Source: Herbaspirillum sp. RTI4 (GTDB taxonomy: Bacteria; Pseudomonadota; Gammaproteobacteria; Burkholderiales; Burkholderiaceae_D). Taken from it: a DNA stretch of 64,000 nt. Where the stretch lies: assembly GCF_034313965.1 (NCBI RefSeq), contig NZ_JAVIWQ010000002.1:2108001-2172000 (forward strand), in the 5' to 3' direction. Under the pieces are notes generated by a model. That model saw only the letters and a list, made by a program, of their open reading frames with translations, searched no databases and had not been told where the DNA came from. Below, one piece after another: positions 19,944 to 27,692 of the stretch (its first letter is position 1; each line of letters starts with the position of its first letter). The position numbers and the translations under genes were made by a program.

Positions 19944-20933
19944 TTAGCCAACCAGATGCTTGACGCCGTCCCGTTCTTCTTGCAGTTCCTGGAGGGTGAT
20001 GTTGATGCGCTCTTGCGAGAAAGCATCAATTTCCAGACCTTGCACGATTTTGTATTCGCCGTTTTCCGTGGTGACAGGGAAGCCGAACATGGTGCCTTCA
20101 GGGATGCCGTAAGAACCATCGGATGGAATGCCCATCGTGGTCCATTTGCCGTTGGTGCCCAGTACCCAGTCACGGATATGGTCGATGGCGGCATTGGCTG
20201 CTGATGCTGCCGAAGACAAACCGCGTGCTTCGATGATGGCTGCGCCGCGCTTGCCGACGGTTGGCAGGAACACGTTCTTGTTCCATTCCTGATCGTTGAT
20301 CGCTTCCTGAACCGATTTGCCGTCCACTGTGGCGTAGCGGTAATCAGCGTACATGGTTGGCGAGTGGTTGCCCCAGACGAACAGTTTTTCGATCGCCGAC
20401 ACTGGCTTGCCGAGTTTGGCGGCAATTTGCGACAGGGCGCGGTTGTGGTCCAAACGCAGCATGGCAGTGAAGTTTTTTGCTGGCAGGCTTGGTGCCGACT
20501 TCATGGCGATGTAGGCATTGGTGTTCGCAGGATTGCCGACGACCAGTACTTTGATGTCGCGCGAAGCGACTGCATCGAGTGCCTTGCCTTGCACGGTGAA
20601 AATCTGCGCATTGACTTCCAGCAGATCCTTGCGTTCCATGCCGGGTCCACGTGGACGCGCACCAACCAGCAGGGCGACATCGGCGTCCTTGAACGCTGTC
20701 ATCGGGTCGCTGTGGGCGGTGATGCCGGCCAGCAGAGGAAATGCGCAATCATCGATTTCCATGATGACGCCCTTGAGCGCTTTTTGTGCCTTTTCGTCAG
20801 GGATTTCCAGCAATTGCAAAATCACTGGTTGATCTTTGCCGAGCAAATCGCCATTCGCGATGCGGAACAGCAGTGAGTAAGCGATTTGTCCTGCGGCGCC
20901 GGTAATGGCAACGCGCTTAGGGGCTTTAGTCAT
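19944..20933 (-). CDS. mdh: Malate dehydrogenase
   Basis: Mdh is the NAD-dependent oxidoreductase of malate and oxaloacetate in the TCA cycle. It has 329 residues from the ATG at 20933, preceded by TTGGAG. The frame is open 39 codons further upstream, without similarity. The Rossmann motif is [15 protein letters not shown]. The substrate-loop arginines lie in [15 protein letters not shown], and [12 protein letters not shown] and the catalytic His in [13 protein letters not shown] are present. This is the cytosolic-MDH-like type usual in betaproteobacteria. It is divergent from the GntR regulator of the sdh side. Confidence 0.97.
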   Translation of the reverse strand: MTKAPKRVAITGAAGQIAYSLLFRIANGDLLGKDQPVILQLLEIPDEKAQKALKGVIMEIDDCAFPLLAGITAHSDPMTAFKDADVALLVGARPRGPGMERKDLLEVNAQIFTVQGKALDAVASRDIKVLVVGNPANTNAYIAMKSAPSLPAKNFTAMLRLDHNRALSQIAAKLGKPVSAIEKLFVWGNHSPTMYADYRYATVDGKSVQEAINDQEWNKNVFLPTVGKRGAAIIEARGLSSAASAANAAIDHIRDWVLGTNGKWTTMGIPSDGSYGIPEGTMFGFPVTTENGEYKIVQGLEIDAFSQERINITLQELQEERDGVKHLVG

Positions 20934-21140
20934 GATGAATCTCCAAAGTGGTGAGCAAATTGATGAAAAGCGATTCCGTCTTAGATTCCGTCTTGCGTAG
21001 ATTTCGTCTTGCTTAGTACAGCCCGTAATCATACCGACGAAATAAGACATGGTCAGATGTTTTGGCGAATGGGGAGTGGGCAGTGTTCGTAATCCGGGCC
21101 GCTCCGCCCTTTAAATACGGACGGTTTGGTTTGATTCTCG

Positions 21141-21162
21141 GTACTTTCTCTGTACTTTCTCT
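21141..21162. repeat. 11-bp tandem repeat in mdh upstream region
   Basis: GTACTTTCTCT occurs twice in a row (21141-21151, 21152-21162) and a third partial copy, GTACTgCTC, follows. An 11-base period would put the copies on the same DNA face. Confidence 0.7.
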
Positions 21163-21241
21163 GTACTGCTCGTAATCCCGATACGAAAACTTGCCCGTGA
21201 GTGTAGGCTTGCTCAGGATGCCTGTCAAATAATATCTTATA

Positions 21242-21253
21242 TCTTATATAAGA
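21242..21253. promoter_or_regulatory. 12-bp palindrome, candidate GntR operator
   Basis: TCTTATATAAGA is its own reverse complement and lies 42 bases before the GntR start, with a further TATCTTAT copy immediately to its left. HutC-type GntR proteins commonly bind such short AT-centred palindromes near their own gene. Binding is inferred. Confidence 0.45.
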
Positions 21254-21294
21254 CATATAACTAATACATTCTGCTGGACGGCAAAGGTCATTCT

Positions 21295-22098
21295 GTGTTG
21301 AAATCCGTGTCTATGAGTTCCATCCATCCCAATTCCCCTGCAGCAGAGTCGCAAGGTCCAGTAAGCGGCGTAGCAGGAGCATCTCCTACTTTTAGTCCCC
21401 TCTATCAGCAAATTAAATTGCTGATTACCCAGAGTCTCGAGTCGGGCGAGTGGAAGCCGGGCGAGCTGATTCCCAGCGAAGTTGAATTAGGCATCCGTTT
21501 CAAGGTGAGTCAGGGAACGGTGCGCAAGGCAATCGATGAGCTGGCGGCAGAAAATCTGGTGGTGCGCCGGCAGGGCAAGGGTACGTTTGTTGCCACGCAT
21601 CATGAAACGCATTCCCAGTTCCGATTTCTGCGCCTCGTGCCGGATGTCGATGAACCACAAAACCCCGAAAACAATATCGTCGAAGTCAAGCGCTGCCGTG
21701 CCAGCGTTGAAGTTGCTCGTCAGCTCGATATCAAGGCGGGCGATTCCGCGATTTTCATTAAGCGTGTTAAATCCTTCAACGGTGTGCCGACGATCCTTGA
21801 AGACATCTGGCTGCCCGGTGTGATTTTCAAGGGATTAACGGCGGAACGTCTGATGGAATACAAGGGCCCCTTGTATGGCTTGTTTGAGACCGAATTTGGT
21901 ACTCGCATGATTCGCGCCCTTGAGCGCATACGGGCAGGAGCGGCCGATGTTGAAACGGCTGCCTTGTTGGGAGTGGAGTTGCAGGCGCCTTTGCTGATTG
22001 TCGAGCGCGCCTCCTTTACGTATGGCGACAAACCGGTCGAATACCGGCGTGGACAATATTTGACCAGGAATTACTACTACCGAAGCGAACTTAGTTGA
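21295..22098 (+). CDS. GntR family regulator, HutC subfamily
   Basis: This 267-residue protein has a Ser/Pro-rich N-terminal tail of about 30 residues. A winged helix follows (about 35-100: PLYQQIKLLITQSLESGEWKPGE, VSQGTVRKAIDELAAE, RRQGKGTFVA). A UTRA effector-binding domain comes last (about 115-260). The GTG at 21295 has AAAGG upstream; an ATG at 21313 is an alternative. Its place between mdh and sdhC suggests control of TCA genes by a metabolite. The ligand is not readable from the sequence. Confidence 0.88.
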   Translation: MLKSVSMSSIHPNSPAAESQGPVSGVAGASPTFSPLYQQIKLLITQSLESGEWKPGELIPSEVELGIRFKVSQGTVRKAIDELAAENLVVRRQGKGTFVATHHETHSQFRFLRLVPDVDEPQNPENNIVEVKRCRASVEVARQLDIKAGDSAIFIKRVKSFNGVPTILEDIWLPGVIFKGLTAERLMEYKGPLYGLFETEFGTRMIRALERIRAGAADVETAALLGVELQAPLLIVERASFTYGDKPVEYRRGQYLTRNYYYRSELS

Positions 22099-22256
22099 GT
22101 CTTCTGATTCGTCACAGGTCCTGCAAAGGAATCTGAACGATGCCATACTAGCTGGCCTGAGACGAAATTGCTGCATTACGGTATGAAACTGATGGCTTGC
22201 CGATGAAAAATCGGTAAAAATTGTGAAATTGTCTTAAATCTGAGGAGAGCTTTTTT

Positions 22257-22667
22257 ATGTCTGAAGCCGCTAAACCGAAACGGCCGCAATTTCGGAACAT
22301 AGGCATTACCCAAATTGCAGGATATCGTTTGCCGCTGGCCGGTTTCGTATCCATTCTGCATCGCATCAGCGGGTTGCTCATGTTTTTACTGTTGCCGCTG
22401 ATCCTGTTCATGCTTGAACGCAGTCTGTTGTCGGAAGATTCTTTCGATTACTTCAAAGGTTTTACCTCTAACTGGTTCGTCAAGCTGGTCATCCTGGCCC
22501 TGTCCTGGGCTTATCTCCATCATTTCTGCGCTGGTATCCGTCACTTAGTCATGGATAACCACATCGGCCTGGATAAAGACAGCGCCCGCAAATCGGCAGT
22601 TGCCGTTTTGTCGATCAGTCTGACGCTGGCAGCGCTGGTGGCCCTGAAACTGTTCGGAGCATTTTAA
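22257..22667 (+). CDS. sdhC: Succinate dehydrogenase cytochrome b556 subunit
   Basis: SdhC is one of the two membrane anchors of complex II and helps bind heme b and ubiquinone. The 136-residue protein has three membrane helices. The PKRPQFRNIGITQIAGYRLP start and LPLAGFVSILHRISG with its quinone-site Ser/Arg are typical. The heme-ligand histidine region is YLHHFCAGIRHLVMD. GAGGAGAG precedes the ATG. The stop is directly followed by the ATG of sdhD with no spacer. Confidence 0.95.
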   Translation: MSEAAKPKRPQFRNIGITQIAGYRLPLAGFVSILHRISGLLMFLLLPLILFMLERSLLSEDSFDYFKGFTSNWFVKLVILALSWAYLHHFCAGIRHLVMDNHIGLDKDSARKSAVAVLSISLTLAALVALKLFGAF

Positions 22668-23036
22668 ATGGCAAATAACAATAATATTGGTTCCAAGCGG
22701 CTCGTTGTCGGCGCTCACTACGGACTGCGCGACTGGTTGGCGCAGCGCGCAACGGCCGTCGTCATGGCCGTCTATACAGTCATTTTACTGTTGAGCTTTT
22801 TGACGGCATCCGATTTTAGCTACAACGGTTGGGCCGGCATGTTTGCGCATCAGTGGTTCAAGATGGCCACTTTTGCAGTGCTGTTGGCATTGTTTTTCCA
22901 CGCCTGGATCGGCGTGCGTGATATTTGGATGGATTACGTCAAGCCGGTGGCAATTCGCCTCGTCTTGCAGGTTGCCACGATTTTGTGGCTTGTAGCATGT
23001 GCCGGATGGGCGGCGCAGATTTTGTGGAGAGTGTAA
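22668..23036 (+). CDS. sdhD: Succinate dehydrogenase membrane anchor SdhD
   Basis: SdhD is the second membrane anchor of complex II. The 122 residues carry three hydrophobic helices, with RLVVGAHYGLRDWLAQRATA at the start and FHAWIGVRDIWMDYV, the heme/quinone histidine and Asp-Tyr region. It abuts sdhC directly and ends 2 bases before the sdhA start, a tight operon. Confidence 0.94.
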   Translation: MANNNNIGSKRLVVGAHYGLRDWLAQRATAVVMAVYTVILLLSFLTASDFSYNGWAGMFAHQWFKMATFAVLLALFFHAWIGVRDIWMDYVKPVAIRLVLQVATILWLVACAGWAAQILWRV

Positions 23037-23038
23037 TC

Positions 23039-24817
23039 GTGGCAGCTATCAAATCCACAATTCCAACACGCCGCTTCGATGCGGTTATTGTTGGCGCCGG
23101 CGGTTCCGGCATGCGGGCGTCGTTACAACTGGCAGAAGCCGGTCTGAACGTCGCCGTATTATCAAAAGTATTTCCAACGCGTTCACACACGGTTGCCGCT
23201 CAAGGCGGTATCGGTGCGTCGCTGGGCAATATGTCGGAAGACAACTGGTACTGGCACATGTTCGACACCATCAAGGGGTCGGATTACCTGGGCGACCAGG
23301 ATGCAATTGAATTCATGTGTCGCGAAGCGCCGAAGGCAGTCTACGAGCTCGAACACTTCGGTATGCCGTTCGATCGTAATGCAGACGGTACGATCTATCA
23401 GCGTCCATTCGGCGGTCATACCGCCAATTTCGGTGAAAAACCAGTGCAGCGCGCTTGTGCCGCAGCCGACCGTACCGGGCATGCTTTGCTGCATACCTTG
23501 TATCAGCGCAATGTCCGCGCCAAGACGCATTTCTTCGTCGAGTGGATGGCGATTGATCTCATTCGTGATGCTGCAGGCGACGTGCTGGGTGTGGTCGCGA
23601 TGGAAATGGAAACTGGCCAGGTCATGATGTTGCAAGCCAAGACCACCTTGTTTGCTACCGGCGGAGCAGGTCGCATCTGGGCGGCATCGACCAACGCCTA
23701 CATCAATACCGGCGACGGCATGGGTATGGCGGCGCGCGCAGGTTTGCCGCTGGAAGACATGGAGTTCTGGCAGTTCCATCCGACTGGCGTCGCCGGTGCG
23801 GGTGTGCTGATTACTGAGGGTGTGCGCGGTGAAGGCGGCATTCTGATCAACAGTCTTGGCGAACGTTTCATGGAGCGCTATGCGCCGACGCTGAAGGATC
23901 TGGCGCCGCGCGACTTCGTTTCACGCTCGATGGATCAGGAAATCAAGGAAGGCCGCGGTTGTGGTCCGAACAAGGATCACGTCTTGCTGGATCTGCGTCA
24001 CATCGGCGCCGAAACCATCACGAAGCGTTTGCCATCGATTCTGGAAATCGCACATAAATTTGCCAACGTCGATGCAACCAAGGAACCAATTCCTGTGGTG
24101 CCGACGATCCATTACCAAATGGGTGGTATCCCTACCAACGTGTACGGCCAGGTGGTTGTGCCGAAGAACGGTGTATCCAACGACGTGGTGCAGGGCATGT
24201 ATGCGATTGGCGAATGCGCCTGCGTATCGGTGCACGGTGCCAACCGTCTCGGTACCAACTCCTTGCTCGATCTAGTCGTGTTCGGTCGTGCCGCAGGTAA
24301 TCACATTGTGCAAAGCAATCTCAAGGATCGCAGCCATAAGCCTTTGCCGGCTGATGCGGCTGATTTGGCTTTGTCGCGTCTGGCTCGTCTGGAAAATAGT
24401 ACCGGTTCAGAGCGCGTGCAGGATGTGGCCAACGACATCCGCTCCACCATGCAGCATTATTGCGGCGTGTTCCGGACGGATGAGTTGCTCACTGAAGGCT
24501 ACAAGAAGGTCATGGAGCTGGATGAGCGACGCAAGCAAGTGTCGTTCAAGGACAAGTCCAAAGTATTCAATACTGCCCGTATCGAAGCACTGGAACTGGA
24601 CAACCTGATCGAAACCGCTAAGGCAACCATTTCGTCGGCAGTCGCGCGTAAAGAGTCCCGTGGCGCGCATGCGCACCGCGACTACGAAAAACGCGACGAT
24701 GAAAACTGGCTCAAGCATTCGCTCTGGTATTCCGAGGGGAATCGTCTCGACTACAAGCCGGTCAATCTGACCCCGCTGACTGTCGAATCGTTTAAACCTA
24801 AAGCACGTACTTTCTAA
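23039..24817 (+). CDS. sdhA: Succinate dehydrogenase flavoprotein subunit
   Basis: SdhA oxidises succinate with covalently bound FAD. The GTG at 23039 gives 592 residues starting VAAIKSTIPTRRFDAV and is preferred over an upstream in-frame ATG that lies inside sdhD. The FAD dinucleotide motif VGAGGSGMRASLQL, the flavinylated His in RSHTVAAQGG, QFHPTGVAGAG and the catalytic-arginine segment are present. Length is normal for the family. Flavinylation should need the nearby sdhE product. Confidence 0.97.
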   Translation: MAAIKSTIPTRRFDAVIVGAGGSGMRASLQLAEAGLNVAVLSKVFPTRSHTVAAQGGIGASLGNMSEDNWYWHMFDTIKGSDYLGDQDAIEFMCREAPKAVYELEHFGMPFDRNADGTIYQRPFGGHTANFGEKPVQRACAAADRTGHALLHTLYQRNVRAKTHFFVEWMAIDLIRDAAGDVLGVVAMEMETGQVMMLQAKTTLFATGGAGRIWAASTNAYINTGDGMGMAARAGLPLEDMEFWQFHPTGVAGAGVLITEGVRGEGGILINSLGERFMERYAPTLKDLAPRDFVSRSMDQEIKEGRGCGPNKDHVLLDLRHIGAETITKRLPSILEIAHKFANVDATKEPIPVVPTIHYQMGGIPTNVYGQVVVPKNGVSNDVVQGMYAIGECACVSVHGANRLGTNSLLDLVVFGRAAGNHIVQSNLKDRSHKPLPADAADLALSRLARLENSTGSERVQDVANDIRSTMQHYCGVFRTDELLTEGYKKVMELDERRKQVSFKDKSKVFNTARIEALELDNLIETAKATISSAVARKESRGAHAHRDYEKRDDENWLKHSLWYSEGNRLDYKPVNLTPLTVESFKPKARTF

Positions 24818-24828
24818 GAGGTCGATCA

Positions 24829-25539
24829 ATGACACGCACGCTGCAATTTAAAATTTATCGTTACGATCCGGACAAGGACGAAAAGCCTTACATGCAGGAC
24901 CTGACCGTCGAACTCAAGCCGACCGACAAGATGCTGCTCGATGCATTGCAGCGGATCAAGGCCGATGTCGATGACTCATTGGCGCTGCGCCGCTCTTGCC
25001 GTGAAGGCGTCTGCGGTTCCGACGCCATGAATATCAACGGCAAAAACGGTCTGGCTTGCACCACCAATCTGAACGAGCTGACTCAGCCTATCGTTCTGAA
25101 GCCACTGCCAGGTTTGCCGGTGATTCGCGATCTGATCGTCGACATGACCAATTTTTTCAAGCAATACGATTCGGTGAAGCCATTCCTGATCAACGACAAC
25201 GTACCGCCGGAAAAAGAACGTCTGCAAACGCCGGAACAGCGCGAAGAACTCGATGGCTTGTATGAGTGCATTCTGTGCGCATGCTGTTCGACTTCCTGCC
25301 CGTCCTTCTGGTGGAATCCCGACAAGTTCGTCGGTCCTGCCGGGTTGCTGCAGGCATATCGTTTTATTGCGGATAGCCGCGATGAAGCGACTGCCGAACG
25401 CCTGGATAATCTGGAAGATCCATACCGTCTGTTCCGTTGCCGCTCGATCATGAATTGCGTTGACGTCTGTCCTAAGGGTCTCAACCCGAATGCAGCCATC
25501 GGCAAAATCAAGGAAATGTTGGTACGTCGGGCTGTTTAG
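24829..25539 (+). CDS. sdhB: Succinate dehydrogenase iron-sulfur subunit
   Basis: SdhB carries electrons from FAD to ubiquinone through three iron-sulfur clusters. In the 236-residue protein the 2Fe-2S ligands are in SCREGVCGSDAMNINGKNGLAC. The 4Fe-4S and 3Fe-4S ligands are in ECILCACCSTSCPSFWW and CRSIMNCVDVCPKGLNP. It follows sdhA by 11 bases with GAGG upstream. Confidence 0.97.
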   Translation: MTRTLQFKIYRYDPDKDEKPYMQDLTVELKPTDKMLLDALQRIKADVDDSLALRRSCREGVCGSDAMNINGKNGLACTTNLNELTQPIVLKPLPGLPVIRDLIVDMTNFFKQYDSVKPFLINDNVPPEKERLQTPEQREELDGLYECILCACCSTSCPSFWWNPDKFVGPAGLLQAYRFIADSRDEATAERLDNLEDPYRLFRCRSIMNCVDVCPKGLNPNAAIGKIKEMLVRRAV

Positions 25540-25627
25540 TTTTTGTCCTGTCTTGTTTTATGCCATGATCGGGGCGGCGTATGTTGTTGCCGCTCCGCAT
25601 GGCCGTTATCGATAAGTGAATTAATTT

Positions 25628-25897
25628 ATGTCAGTCACGCATCAAGCCGATCCTCTTAACCGCGCCCGTTTGCGTTGGCGCGCCCGTCGTGGCCTGCTTG
25701 AAAACGACCTGATGCTCACGCGCTTCCTGGATGCGCATGAAATCGAGATGACCGACGAAGAAGTCGATGCATTTTCCCGCCTGATGGATATGCCGGATAA
25801 TGATTTGATGGACTTGCTGCTGGTACGTAAGGAGCCGCAAGCCGCGCTGGATGTGCCTCAAGTCCACGCACTGTTAAAGAAGATGCGCACGGTCTAG
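25628..25897 (+). CDS. sdhE: FAD assembly factor SdhE
   Basis: SdhE (YgfY, formerly DUF339) is an 89-residue helical protein that promotes covalent FAD attachment to SdhA. The diagnostic RGLLENDLMLTRF segment contains the RGxxE motif. Position between sdhB and gltA fits the function. The 88-base gap to sdhB contains no hairpin I can see. Confidence 0.93.
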   Translation: MSVTHQADPLNRARLRWRARRGLLENDLMLTRFLDAHEIEMTDEEVDAFSRLMDMPDNDLMDLLLVRKEPQAALDVPQVHALLKKMRTV

Positions 25898-26038
25898 CCG
25901 ATGCGCGCACCGGCGCAGGGCAAGCTTTCCGTTTATCGGAGCGGGCTTGCAGCGCATGGTACAAGAAAAAAGTTTGCCCCTATTTTTGCAAGTCTATGTG
26001 TTTGAAATTCGATTCACCATCTCAGCAGAGGAAGAACC

Positions 26039-27343
26039 ATGCCTAATTCGGATACAAAAGCAACCTTGTCGTTCTCTGACGGCAGCCCATCAATAGAATT
26101 TCCGATCTATAAAGGCACCGTAGGTCCTGACGTTATCGATATCCGCAAGTTGTACGCCGGTACCGGTAAATTCACCTACGATCCCGGCTTCATGTCGACT
26201 GCAGCGTGTAATTCGTCGATTACTTACATCGACGGCGACAAGGGTGAATTGCTGTATCGCGGTTATCCGATCGAGCAGCTGGCCGTTAATTGCGATTTTC
26301 TCGAAACCTGTTATTTGCTGTTGCATAGCGAGTTGCCTAATGCGGAGCAAAAAGAGGAATTCGTGAAAATGGTGACCGAGCACACGATGGTGCACGAGCA
26401 AATGAATTTCTTTTTCCGTGGCTTCCGCCGCGATGCCCATCCGATGGCCGTCCTGACCGGTTCGGTCGGCGCACTGTCTGCGTTCTACCATGACTCGCTT
26501 GATATCACCGATCCTTATCACCGTGATGTCTCGGCAATCCGCATGATTGCCAAACTGCCGACCTTGGTCGCGATGGCATACAAATACACCATTGGTCAGC
26601 CGTTCGTGTATCCACGCAACGACCTGTCTTACAGCGCCAATTTCATGCGCATGATGTTCGCTAATCCTTGCGAAGAATACAAAATCAATGAAGTGCTGGT
26701 ACGTGCGCTCGATCGTATCCTGATCCTGCATGCAGACCATGAGCAAAATGCATCGACCTCGACAGTTCGCCTGGCCGGTTCTTCTGGCGCGAATCCATTC
26801 GCTTGTATCGCAGCCGGTATTGCGTGTCTGTGGGGTCCTGCTCACGGCGGTGCCAACGAAGCGGCATTGACTATGTTGGAACAGATCGGCTCGGTCGATA
26901 ATATTCCTGAGTTCATCAGCCAGGTGAAAGACAAGAACTCCGGCGTCAAGCTGATGGGTTTTGGTCACCGCGTCTACAAGAATTACGATCCACGCGCCAA
27001 ACTGATGCGTGAAACCTGCTATGAAGTACTGGAAGAACTGGGATTGCATGACGACCCATTATTCAAGCTGGCCATGGCGCTCGAAAAAATTGCGCTGGAA
27101 GATGATTATTTCGTTTCGCGCAAGCTGTATCCGAATGTGGACTTCTACTCCGGCATCGTCCAACGCGCGCTGGGTATCCCGACATCGATGTTCACCTGTA
27201 TTTTTGCTATGGCACGTACTGTCGGCTGGATTGCGCAATGGAAAGAAATGATTTCCGATCCAGAGCAAAAAATCGGACGTCCACGTCAATTGTTTGTTGG
27301 CGAGCCGCATCGCGACGTTACCAAGATCACTGATCGCGCTTAA
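26039..27343 (+). CDS. gltA: Citrate synthase (type II)
   Basis: GltA condenses acetyl-CoA and oxaloacetate. The 434-residue protein is of the hexameric, NADH-sensitive Gram-negative type. The catalytic histidines lie in [12 protein letters not shown] and [12 protein letters not shown], and the [17 protein letters not shown] segment with the substrate arginine is intact. GAGGAAG precedes the ATG. A terminator-like hairpin lies about 95 bases after the stop. Confidence 0.97.
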   Translation: MPNSDTKATLSFSDGSPSIEFPIYKGTVGPDVIDIRKLYAGTGKFTYDPGFMSTAACNSSITYIDGDKGELLYRGYPIEQLAVNCDFLETCYLLLHSELPNAEQKEEFVKMVTEHTMVHEQMNFFFRGFRRDAHPMAVLTGSVGALSAFYHDSLDITDPYHRDVSAIRMIAKLPTLVAMAYKYTIGQPFVYPRNDLSYSANFMRMMFANPCEEYKINEVLVRALDRILILHADHEQNASTSTVRLAGSSGANPFACIAAGIACLWGPAHGGANEAALTMLEQIGSVDNIPEFISQVKDKNSGVKLMGFGHRVYKNYDPRAKLMRETCYEVLEELGLHDDPLFKLAMALEKIALEDDYFVSRKLYPNVDFYSGIVQRALGIPTSMFTCIFAMARTVGWIAQWKEMISDPEQKIGRPRQLFVGEPHRDVTKITDRA

Positions 27344-27407
27344 GTTTTCTTAAGCGTCTTTTCGGTATGTTGGGAAGTAGATTTTTGTTTTCATTAATAC
27401 AGTAACA

Positions 27408-27472
27408 ACGAGGCAGCTATCAACCGCTGCCGATTGACCCGCCATCCTGCCTCGTCAGCATGGCGGGTTTTT
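27408..27472 (+). terminator. Terminator after gltA with a competing upstream stem
   Basis: ACCCGCCAT (27437-27445) pairs with ATGGCGGGT (27460-27468), followed by TTTTT, as an intrinsic terminator. A second 9-bp pair, ACGAGGCAG (27408-27416) with CTGCCTCGT (27447-27455), interlocks with it: its right arm lies in the terminator loop. The two stems could form a pseudoknot or exclude each other. Confidence 0.7.
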
Positions 27473-27559
27473 CTATGGCGTCGTAGGAAATGTATTGCTT
27501 TAAACTTTGATAGCTAAGGGCTTTTATTGTTATAAAGGGCTATAATCTAAAGCTATTCG

Positions 27560-27692
27560 CCGGATACTAGAAATCCAGGCGAATACAAGTCCTTCCCCAC
27601 ATCTTGATGTGCAATCCGCTAACCGGTCAGGCCGTGTCGCGGAAGGTTAAACAACCCGCTAATCTCGCGAAACGCGAAGAAAGGTGAGCAGA
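27560..27692 (+). promoter_or_regulatory. Structured sucA leader, candidate sucA RNA motif
   Basis: The leader contains a row of short stems: CCGC/GCGG (27616-27619 with 27639-27642), GGTT/AACC (27645-27648 with 27653-27656) and TCGCG/CGCGA (27665-27669 with 27673-27677). The ribosome binding site AAAGG (27680-27684) comes right after the last stem. A conserved 'sucA RNA motif' is known from Burkholderiales sucA leaders, with structure around the ribosome binding site. Identity with that motif is recalled, not computed. Confidence 0.6.

Larger units (their letters stand above)
20934..21294. promoter_or_regulatory. Divergent mdh / gntR control region
   Basis: This 361-base gene-free region must hold the promoters of mdh (minus) and the GntR gene (plus). 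It contains an 11-bp tandem repeat (21141-21162) and a 12-bp perfect palindrome (21242-21253), plus an 8-bp direct repeat CGTAATCC at 21088 and 21171. AAAGG at 21283-21287 suits the GTG start of the regulator. Confidence 0.6.
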
